Of a DNA stretch of 64,000 bases, positions 55,003-64,000 are shown one piece after another. The stretch comes from Smallanthus sonchifolius. Taxonomy: Eukaryota; Streptophyta; Magnoliopsida; Asterales; Asteraceae. Position numbers and translations under genes: made by a program. The notes beneath the pieces are model-generated. The model was not told the origin of the DNA and made no database searches. It saw only the letters and a program-made list of their open reading frames with translations. Every line of letters starts with the position of its first letter. Positions within the stretch are counted from its first letter, which is position 1. The DNA lies in the NCBI GenBank assembly GCA_023525975.1, contig CM042021.1, forward strand, positions 78,933,501-78,997,500, given 5' to 3'.

Positions 55003-57970
55003 TGTCACACCCCCAAATTCCATTAACGGAGTTTTACCGTTTTGGAAGGTGACAAACCAGGATCTCAGATATCAGTTACTTCAAACGACACTATATGGGA
55101 CTTGAAATGTAATAACGTAAAAGATCAAGGTTCAGAGTGTATATGCGGAAGCGTTAAACAAAAGTAAATGCGCAAAACAACGCGCCCAAGTTCAATTACA
55201 AACAAAACATAAATATTATTCAATAGATAATTATTTCAATTGAAGTCCAAGACACATGCATGACTTAACGTGATCCTGAGTGCCAACCTGAGAAAACATG
55301 TAAGAAAACGAGTCAACACTAGGTTGGTGAGTTCACAGGTTTCAATCATTTAAAGTAAAGCGTTTACGGATTATGTACATTCAATATGCATATCAATAGG
55401 TTGCATGCCTATATTCATGTTTTGCTAAAGCACTCACAACCGAAACTGACATTGTGTTTATTTGTTTGCCTCCAGTCAGGTCTATCAACTCTGACTAATG
55501 TGTTAAGGTCAATATAACACCCGTTCGACCTCTAATCGAGTTAGCGCGACTAACACGGGTGGGGTTTGTCAAACCCAGTAGTACTACCAAAATTACCTCG
55601 TTCATACCATATTAACGGTCCGATGTGTGTGAGGACTTTTCATGATAGTGTGTTACGCTTAGCCTCAACAGTGATATCATATGAATTACAATAAACCAAA
55701 AAGGTTGTGACATGTTTTCTCCCCCAAATAAAAACAGTAAAAGGGGCTGTGAAACTCACCTGCGTTGCGTAGGAGGTAGTATCACACAAGTATGAGATTT
55801 GAAATCTCAAGTGTTAGCCTGCACGGCTTACGTATGCCCTAGAGATACAAATATAACAGTTAGGGATGCATTGGGATTTGTGACGACGACACAGAAGATT
55901 GAACGTCTTAACGTATTCTAAGGATTAAAGAGTATACGAACGTGTCTACGGAATTAGATAAATTTCTTAATAAAATCATTAAGGAAAAAGCGTTACGTGT
56001 CGTACGTTAATAACGAATAATAAATAAATAAATACATTCGTACGTTAAAGTCGTTTACAAAAGTTAGGAAACTAATATAATATATTATTTTTAGGTTCGA
56101 AGGATTAACTAAATAGTCATTTGTGTGAAAAAATAATAAATATATTATTTTTAATCGAGTATATAAACGTGGGTAAATAATATTACAATTATATTATTAA
56201 TTTGTTTGAAACGTCACACGAGGTATAAAACGATACGAAATAATATAAATATATATTATTTAGTAACATTAGTCACGGGTTGAAAATAATATAAACATAT
56301 TATTTTTGTTTGACAATAACATAAATATTTTATTTACAAAAGTGGGAATAATATAAAAATAGGTTAATAATTCAAACCCGAGCCTACGGGTTGTTTCCCG
56401 GGCTTAAACTCATTTATATAATAATATAATATTATAGGGTTTGATTTTTATATTAAAATAATACAAGAAAATGCTCCAAAAATAAAATGTGGGAGCCCGG
56501 TCTCGAACCCGGGTCTCTCCTACACACGCACACAGCTTTAACCATCTCAGCCGCTAGGCCATCGCAACAGGAATTGAAATGGATGGGTTTTAACACTCAG
56601 TCAAAGTGTTCACCCTCCCCCAATCGAGGCCGAAATCGTTTCCCAGCCCCAATCCATCGAATCCGCCCACGATTTGAATCAAATGTATAGGGGTTTCGTT
56701 CAACAGATGTTTGTGAATCTATATGCGAATTTAATTGCAAATCTAACAAGTTTAAAGCCGTTAATTCTCGTTTGAAAACACCGAAAACCCTAGGTTGAAC
56801 TTGGAATTAAATTGAACGAATCCGATAATAAAACTTGTTGGAATCATGGGGCTTTTAACAAAAAGGGAATTTCGAATCTGTTAGAATAATTTAATTGGAT
56901 TTAAAAAGTGTCTAGACTAGTATCCGATTAAACCCGAAACGTATGAACCCTAGGTTCTGGATTTTGAAGGATTTGATGTTGTGAGATCAAATTAACATAG
57001 GGCTATTAATGAGTAAATGTTTGCGAATCTGCCCATATGATTTAATTTCATTTTGGTTAGGTCTAGAGTTAAAACCCCCAAATCGAACTTATGATGAACC
57101 CTAGATTACGGATTTTAATCAATTCGATATTGTTTGATTCAATTGATGTGAGGCTTTCAAAGAGTAGGTAATTGCGAATCTATCCATGTAATTCAATTGA
57201 ATTTTAATCAAGTTTAGGATCGAAAGCCCCAAATTGGGTTTCGTATGAACCCTAGGTTACAGTTTGAGTTCAATTCGGTGTTATACGATCCAATTAACAT
57301 AGGGTTATTGATCTAGACACAGAAACGAAACTGTAGGTGCAAGTGATTACCAGAATTCGTGATGGATTGATAGCGTTCGACTAAAACGATTGTCGTCGGC
57401 AACGGGGTTGATCTCCGGCCATTACGGCTGTGTCTCCGACCCGATTGGTGTGTGAAAAAGCTTGAGTGGAACTCGTTTGATGTGCGCATACGATCAATTG
57501 GGGGAGTGATAACTGATTTAGTCGGATTTGGTTGATAATAAACCGAGAGTCGACGGTTTTGACATAAACACCCATAATTGGGTTTAATTCGCACAATTAT
57601 TATTCAGTAATGATTCCATAATGAGAGTTAGTAGCATTAAGGTGAATTTCCGTTACCATATCAAACGAATTTCGGTTAAGGATTAGGTTTGGATTCAAGG
57701 ATTTGTGAATTTTGACTTACAAAAGTCAACGAGAACAAATCAAACGAATTTTGACTTTTGAGAGGTCAACAGGAACAAGGTTTCTAAATTTTGACTTCAT
57801 AAAGTCAACAGAATGAGTTTAGAGTAATTATGCAACTAGTCCCTGCAGTTTTAAATCAAACAATGACAGAAACAGTCCCTGAGATTTAATATTGGGTTAA
57901 CTGGGTTAGGACTTAACAGAAAATTTAACAGAAATCTAACTGAGTTATCTTGAAAAGTCGGATTGTCACA
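55003..57970 (-). repeat. 3' LTR of W (2968 bp)
   Basis: TGTCACACCCCC...GATTGTCACA. Contains a tRNA-like unit (56499-56561), AT-rich blocks with many AATATATTATT-like motifs (55980-56440), and GAACCCTAGGTT repeats (56780-57260). No palindrome array of the H1-H4 type is evident. ORFs 57313-57596 are not supported as genes. Confidence 0.94.
56499..56567 (-). other. tRNA-like Pol III promoter unit in W LTR
   Basis: Minus strand box A TGGCCTAGCGG (56561-56551) fits the tRNA box A consensus; box B GGTTCGAGACC (56509-56499) is close to consensus; they are 41 nt apart. The T-stem has one mismatch, and I cannot draw a sound anticodon arm or acceptor stem, so it is not called as a tRNA gene. It resembles the head of a tRNA-derived SINE. 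Repeated at 62948-63016. Confidence 0.55.
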
Positions 57971-57980
57971 TCATCCCCTA
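57971..57980 (-). other. Polypurine tract of W
   Basis: Minus strand TAGGGGATGA directly before the LTR start TGTGACAATC. Confidence 0.8.
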
Positions 57981-57983
57981 GTT

Positions 57984-58712
57984 AAAAGAATTTTCGTCCC
58001 GAAAATTAGGATAGTATTTTAAGAGTTTGAAGTGGATTGCTTGAACAGATGCGGATACTTGCGTATCATCTGATCCTCGCGCTCCCAAATGAATTCCGGT
58101 TCGCGTTTCGAATTCCAACGAACTCTGACAATAGGGATTTTACTGCGTTTCAGCGTTTTGATTTCCCTATCCATGATTTCTACCGGTTCTTCAACGAACT
58201 GCAGTTATTCATCGGTTTGTAGTTCCTCAAGAGAAACTGCGAGTGTTTCATCTGCAAGACATTTCTTCAAGTTCGAGACATGAAAGACATCGTGTACACC
58301 ACTAAGTCCTTCAGGTAGGTCCAGTTGATACGCTACTGGCCAATTCTCTTCACTATCTTGAACGTTCCAACATAACGAGAATTCAGTTTACCTTGTTTCC
58401 TGAAGTGAATTACACCCTTTCAAGGTGAGACTTTGAATAGGAACATGTTGCCTATTTGAAACTCTAACGGTTTACGACGCTTATCGGCATAGCTCTTTTG
58501 ACGCTCACGAGCTGCCGCCATACGGTTTCGGATTTAAATGATCTTTTCAGAGGTTTCGAATATATGTTCGGGACCTGTAAGTTGGCTATCCCCAACTTCA
58601 TCCCAACATATAGGAGATCGGCATTTACGTCCGTGCAATGCCTCGAATGGTGCCGCCTTGATGATAGTGTGATATCTATTAATGTAGGAGAACTCCACTA
58701 GAGGTAAGTGAG
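57984..58712 (-). pseudogene. W pol remnant: integrase end and chromodomain region
   Basis: Minus strand from 58712: LVEFSYINRYHTIIKAAPFE, RKCRSPICWDEVGDSQLTGP, ERQKSYADKRRKPLEFQ and GKLNSRYVGTF match the region after the integrase Glu in copy 2. Broken by TAA near 58537, TGA at 58422 (copy 2 has TGG) and frameshifts further on; towards 58000 only nucleotide similarity to the chromodomain end remains. Confidence 0.85.
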
Positions 58713-60431
58713 ACTATTATTTATGCATTCATGAAGGATATGATGCCCATAATAGCACCACTCCTTTCGCCTTGGACGGAGAGGGTTTCTCCATTAGGAA
58801 GAGGAAGGCGAACGATTTTCTCGTGACAGATAATCTCAGCTTGGTTCTTAGATAATCAGTCCATTCCGACAATCACGTCGAAACTACCGAGTGTGACCGG
58901 CATGAGATCAAAGTCAATTTTGTGACTAGTCAGTTCTAGTTTACAACCCTTAAGATCATGGGTTGCTTCTATTATTTGTCCATTGGTTATTTCTATGGTG
59001 TATCTGTCTTCTAACAGGGTTGGGGTTTTTCTTAGTAGGCTTCTAAGTTTATTAGTTATGGAATTCCCATCAACATCAGTGTCAAATAGTACAGAAGTAA
59101 AATAGTTGTTTAGAAGGAACTTACCGGTAACCACGTTGTGGTCATAACGAGCTTCTCCGGATCCTAGCACAAAGGCTCGCCCCTTTGCACCATTCCCTGC
59201 ATTATTTCCCTGGTTGTTATTATTGCTTTGGTGGTTGTTGTTGTTGTCGATGTCACCCTTCTTTAATTGTGGACAATCCTTCCGGAAGTGTCCCTCTTTT
59301 CCACATTCAAAACAACCTTTGGTAAAACCCGGTTGTTGGAAGGGCTGCTTGGCTTGTAATTCCCCTCTGCTGTCTTTGGCAGCATGGCCCACCTTGCCAC
59401 ACCGCTGACAACGGTTTTTGTCACAAGAACCAAGGTGGTGGTAATTACATTTGTTGCACCTGGGGTGTCTCCCAATATAACCACTTTGATGCTGACCCGA
59501 AGAGGTCGACTGGTTGAAGTTCTTCGTAGGTTCAAACCTACGATGTTGTTGTTGCTGTGGCTGATTTGACTGAAATCCCATTTTGTTATTGCTACTGTCA
59601 AACTTCCTCTTGTTGTTGTCAGTAGACTTGGATGCTGACTTCCTGGGAGGTAGTGTCCCTTGGGTAACAGCTTGGTCCGTCAGTTTGTGAGCAAGACAGA
59701 TGGTTTGTTGAATGGTAGTGGGGTTGGATGAAGTAACCATGCTCTGGATTTGTGGTACTAATCCACTGATGAACATTTCAATTCTCTTGTAGGGTGGTGT
59801 GACCATGTGAGGACACATCCCCGCTAGTTCATGCGAGCGAGTGGTGTAGAGTTCTATTTCAGAACCCTCCATTTTCAGATTCCAGAATTCTCCCTCGAGT
59901 TTCTGAATTTCATCCCTGGGACAGTACTCTTCCTTCATCAGGATCTTGAAGTCTTCCCATGGTGATGCATTGGCCATGTCCAGACCTAGCATCTGGACCT
60001 GTGCATTCCACCATGTGAGGGCAGGACCCTCTAGAGTTCCCGATGCAAATTTGACTCGGTCGGCCACAGGGCAGTTACACACGGAGAACACAGATTCAAT
60101 CTTTTCAAACCATCGGAGTAATCCGACAGCTCCCTTAGCTCCACTGAATGTGTGGGGCTTGCAGTCCATAAATGTCTTGAAGGTACAGACATGCTGATTG
60201 TTCTGTGGATTGTTCGCTTGCCCTGGATTAGAAAGAGTAGGTTGGGTTTAGGAGAGAGTGGAATAAATGTGTACAATTGGTTGTCTAGTGTTAACGGTTA
60301 ACAGGTTTACCTGCAATATGTGCTGCTAAGGCTTCAGCAACACTGTCATTAATTAACGCGACCAGTTCGACTGGTGTCAGGTTGATATTTCCACGACCAC
60401 CGTTGCGACCGCCATGTCCACGTCCGGCCAT
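58713..60431 (-). pseudogene. W gag and protease (intron-containing, broken)
   Basis: Exon 1 from ATG 60431 (MAGRGHGGRNGGRG, 40 codons plus one base), candidate intron, exon 2 from 60222. Gag domain (MDCKPHTFSGAKGAVGLLRW, LTWWNAQVQMLG), Gln/Asn-rich linker, three knuckles with the middle one ending KDS instead of KDC, then protease whose active site reads FDTDVDGNS where copy 2 has FDSGADMSF, so the catalytic Gly is lost. TGA at 58858-58856 replaces the Trp of GMDW. At about 58713 the protease is fused to the integrase tail: some 2.2 kb (rest of protease, RT, RNase H, integrase core) is deleted relative to copy 2. Confidence 0.9.
60223..60310 (-). other. Candidate spliceosomal intron in W gag (88 bp)
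   Basis: Minus strand: exon GCAG, donor GTAAACC, T/C-rich 3' half, acceptor TAATCCAG before GGCAAGCG. Unspliced, the exon 1 frame stops inside. Splicing joins it in phase 1 to the gag frame, the same phase and relative position as in copies 1 and 2. Confidence 0.65.
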
Positions 60432-60701
60432 GATTCTTCATATTCACAAACACAAGAAATGAGTAACTATATCGCATATTAACATCATTCAAGTGTAAGC
60501 AAACAGAAGGAGATGTGTAAAGACATGCAGGTTTATGATTTTAGTACAAGGCTAACTTAAATCATAAGGCCATAGAATAAATAGTTCAACTCAAACAGTT
60601 CACTAAGATTTTATTAGAATGGGAACATCCTTACCCATTTAGGTTTTTATTTGAAACATAGAGAAATGACAAATTAAGATAAGATAGAATAGAATGGAAT
60701 A

Positions 60702-61343
60702 TCAAGCTCCACTGCCGGCGGATGAGATGGCTGACTCAGCATCATCTTCCTCTACTTCCTCGGGCTCATCCTCAGGCTCAAAATCGGGTATTTCAGCTGG
60801 CTCTAGAGCTGCTGCAAATTGTATCTCTAACTCTCCAATTCTTTCCTGAGATTCTACTTCAGCCTCCTCGAGTGCATTCACTCTAGCCTACAACGCCCTT
60901 ACCTCGTCCACTAATGCATTATGCAAGCGGTCAGTGCTTGCCAATTCTGCTACTAGCAGATCTATCCTGTGATCTGTTTGTTTCTCTCCTCTTAACAGAC
61001 CTGTGATCGCTCCTGTTGCGTCTCTCATATTTCGGATCTCTCGATCCATAGTTGCTACAAATGCAGCAAAGGCTTGCTCCAAGTGGCAAGGTAGTAATGG
61101 TAAACGTGGTCCTGATGATGATGAAGCTCCAAAGTACGGTGATGGAACTCGTTCCTGTCTAACCCATTTGCTCAGTAAACCGTGGTACCAATCCCAGTCA
61201 CTCCCATTTCGGATATGCATGGGCTCTCCATACACAATAGAGTTATCAATGGGCTCAAGCCTACGCCTCTTGGGCTCCGGTGATGCAATGGCAGGAATGT
61301 CATGTTCCTGATTGGTAGGTGGTGAAGATGGTGGTGTAGACAT
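60702..61343 (-). pseudogene. Pre-gag ORF of W (one in-frame stop)
   Basis: Minus strand, 213 codons from Met 61343 to TGA 60702 with a single TAG at 60890-60888; the context RAL-stop-ARVNALEEAE suggests a lost Gln in a coiled coil. Pro/Ser-rich start, basic KRRRLEP patch, Trp-rich WDWYHGLLSKWVRQ, helical middle, coiled coil, very acidic end (EDEPEEVEEDDAE). Same place and orientation as the pre-gag ORF of copies 1 and 2 and similar size, but without the hydrophobic C-terminus. No known domain recognised. Confidence 0.7.
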
Positions 61344-61436
61344 AATTCCTGAAACATACGGAGTAAGTGTCTATGCCAAGTAACTAATGTGTGTGGCTAT
61401 AGTCTAGAATGCAGTCCTAGTTCTCTATAACCAATG

Positions 61437-61448
61437 TCTCTGATACCA
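61437..61448 (-). other. Primer binding site of W
   Basis: Minus strand TGGTATCAGAGA, three bases from the LTR start at 61452. Confidence 0.9.
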
Positions 61449-61451
61449 ATC

Positions 61452-64000
61452 TGTCACATCCCCAAATTCCATTAACGGAGTTTTACCGTTTTAGAAGGTG
61501 ACAAACCAGGATCTCAGACATCAGTTACTTCAAACGACACTATATGGGACTTGAAATGTAATAACGTAAAAGATCAAGGTTCAGAGTGTATATGCGGAAG
61601 CGTTAAACAAAAGTAAATGCGCAAAACAACGCGCCCAAGTTCAATTACAAACAAAACATAGATATTATTCAATAGATAATTATTTCAATTGAAGTCCAAG
61701 ACACATGCATGACTTAACGTGATCCTGAGTGCCAACCTGAGAAAACATGTAAGAAAACGAGTCAACACTAGGTTGGTGAGTTCACAGGTTTCAATCATTT
61801 AAAGTAAAGCGTTTACGGATTATGTACATTCAATATGCATATCAATAGGTTGCATGCCTATATTCATGTTTTGCTAAAGCACTCACAACCGAAACTGACA
61901 TTGTGTTTATTTGTTTACCTTCAGTCAGGTCTATCAACTCTGACTAATGTGTTAAGGTCAATATAACACCCGTTCGACCTCTAATCGAGTTAGCGCGACT
62001 AACACGAGTGGGGTTTGTCAAACCCAGTAGTACTACCAAAATTACCTCGTTCATACCATATTAACGGTCCGATGTGTGTGAGGACTTTTCATGATAGTGT
62101 GTTACGCTTAGCCTCAACAGTGATATCATATGAATTACAATAAACCAAAAAGGTTGTGACATGTTTTCTCCCCCAAATAAAAACAGTAAAAGGGGCCGTG
62201 AAACTCACCTGCGTTGCGTAGGAGGTAGTATCACACAAGTATGAGATTTGAAATCTCAAGTGTTAGCCTGCACGGCTTACGTATTCCCTAGAGATACAAA
62301 TATAACAGTTAGGGATGCATTGGGATTTGTGACGACGACACAGAAGATTGAACGTCTTAACGTATTCTAAGGATTAAAGAGTATACGAACGTGTCTACGG
62401 AATTAGATAAATTTCTTAATAAAATCATTAAGGAAAAAGCGTTACGTGTCGTACGTTAATAACGAATAATAAATAAATAAATACATTCGTACGTTAAAGT
62501 CGTTTACAAAAGTTAGGAAACTAATATAATATATTATTTTTAGGTTCGAAGGATTAACTAAATAGTCATTTGTGTGAAAAAATAATAAATATATTATTTT
62601 TAATCGAGTATATAAACGTGGGTAAATAATATAACAATTATATTATTAATTTGTTGGAAACGTCACACGAGGTATAAAACGATACGAAATAATATAAATA
62701 TATATTATTTAGTAACATTAGTCACGGGTTGAAAATAATATAAACATATTATTTTTGTTTGACAATAACATAAATATTTTATTTACAAAAGTGGGAATAA
62801 TATAAAAATAGGTTAATAATTCAAACCCGAGCCTACGGGTTGTTTCCCGGGCTTAAACTCATTTATATAATAATATAATATTATAGGGTTTGATTTTTAT
62901 ATTAAAATAATACAAGAAAATGCTCCAAAAATAAAATGTGGGAGCCCGGTCTCGAACCCGGGTCTCTCCTACACACGCACACAGCTTTAACCATCTCAGC
63001 CGCTAGGCCATCGCAACAGGAATTGAAATGGATGGGTTTTAACACTCAGTCAAAGTGTTCACCCTCCCCCTATCGAGGCCGAAATCGTTTCCCAGCCCCA
63101 ATCCATCGAATCCGCCCACGATTTGAATCAAATGTATAGGGGTTTCGTTCAACAGATGTTTGTGAATCTATATGCGAATTTAATTGCAAATCTAACAAGT
63201 TTAAAGCCGTTAATTCTCGTTTGAAAACACCGAAAACCCTAGGTTGAACTTGGAATTAAATTGAACGAATCCGATAATAAAACTTGTTGGAATCATGGGG
63301 CTTTTAACAAAAAGGGAATTTCGAATCTGTTAGAATAATTTAATTGGATTTAAAAAGTGTCTAGACTAGTATCCGATTAAACCCGAAACGTATGAACCCT
63401 AGGTTCTGGATTTTGAAGGATTTGATGTTGTGAGATCAAATTAACATAGGGCTATTAATGAGTAAATGTTTGCGAATCTGCCCATATGATTTAATTTCAT
63501 TTTGGTTAGGTCTAGAGTTAAAACCCCCAAATCGAACTTATGATGAACCCTAGATTACGGATTTTAATCAATTCGATATTGTTTGATTCAATTGATGTGA
63601 GGCTTTCAAAGAGTAGGTAATTGCGAATCTATCCATGTAATTCAATTGAATTTTAATCAAGTTTAGGATCGAAAGCCCCAAATTGGGTTTTGTATGAACC
63701 CTAGGTTACGGTTTGAGTTCAATTCGGTGTTATACGATCCAATTAACATAGGGTTATTGATCTAGACACAGAAACAAAACTGTAGGTGCAAGTGATTACC
63801 AGAATTCGTGATGGATTGATAGCGTTCGACTAAAACGATTGTCGTCGGCAACGGGGTTGATCTCCGGCGATTACGGCTGTGTCTCTGACCCGATTGGTGC
63901 GTGAAAAAGCTTGAGTGGAACTCATTTGATGTGCGCATACGATCAATTGGGGGAGTGATAACTGATTTAGTCGGATTTGGTTGATAATAAACCGAGAGTC
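61452..64000 (-). repeat. 5' LTR of W (partial, window edge)
   Basis: Matches 55003-57551 at offset 6449. About 420 bp of it should lie beyond the window. Confidence 0.94.
62948..63016 (-). other. tRNA-like unit, second copy
   Basis: Box B 62958-62948 and box A 63010-63000, identical to the first LTR copy. Confidence 0.55.

Larger units (their letters stand above)
55003..64000 (-). mobile_element. Gypsy element W, internally deleted, 3-kb LTRs
   Basis: Minus-strand element with two near-identical LTRs (about 18 differences over 2.5 kb by eye), PBS, pre-gag ORF, gag with candidate intron, protease, then a deletion joining protease to the end of integrase, chromodomain-type tail and polypurine tract. 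It is inserted after AATAG (54998-55002); the right flank is outside the window. Non-autonomous. Confidence 0.92.

Noticed and set aside
56488..56572. Functional tRNA gene
   Set aside because: T-stem mismatch and no sound anticodon or acceptor stem; reported only as a tRNA-like promoter unit.

Overview
The window reads as plant nuclear DNA made almost entirely of LTR retrotransposons, many nested in one another; I find no convincing host gene. Evidence: every priming site matches the 3' end of initiator-methionine tRNA (TGGTATCAGAGM), the reading frames are Ty3/Gypsy and Ty1/Copia gag-pol, and three of the Copia copies look like the Sirevirus (SIRE) lineage with an env-like third gene. A large-genome eudicot is likely; Asteraceae is a guess from general resemblance only.

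Layout. 1-7306: Tekay-type Gypsy copy 1 (minus strand), 5'-truncated. 7326-18500: a complete sibling, copy 2 (minus strand), LTRs of about 2.7 kb, target duplication CGTAG; coding broken only by two in-frame stops in gag. 18506-18908: piece of another LTR. 19170-22608 plus 38046-39035: one degraded Tat-lineage Gypsy (minus strand), split by a 15.4-kb Sirevirus X (22609-38040, plus strand, target duplication CTTAT). X carries gag, pol and an env-like gene, and the env-like gene is interrupted at 33810 by a second Copia element, Y, which has its own LTR and a 679-codon uninterrupted gag. 39036-44212: very old Tekay-like remnant U. 44213-47121: Gypsy element S (plus strand), cut in gag by Copia element Z (47122-52581, plus strand). 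Z is itself cut by Z' (52582-55002, minus strand, same family), which is cut by Gypsy element W (55003 to beyond 64000, minus strand, LTRs of about 3 kb, most of pol deleted).

The most unusual signal is shared by several of these unrelated elements. Their LTRs carry tandem arrays of short perfect palindromes (arms of 9-10 bp around 3 nt, repeated about every 31-35 bp). The arrays in Copia X/Y and Copia Z differ by one symmetric base pair (consensus GCGWACTT-N3-AAGTWCGC), and the Z form is also present in the LTR of Gypsy element S. In X, Y, Z and Z' the array ends 14-17 nt before the TATA box. Other points of note are a phase-1 candidate intron at the same place in gag of two Gypsy families, an extra ORF upstream of gag in both, a textbook 3' splice site just before the env-like ATG of X, a tRNA-like Pol III promoter unit inside the W LTR, and nonsense mutations dominated by C-to-T changes.

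The elements are mostly dead. Copy 2 is closest to intact; Y keeps an open gag but has lost or never had pol. Coordinates of LTR ends come from TG...CA termini, PBS/PPT adjacency and, where both ends are visible, target duplications.
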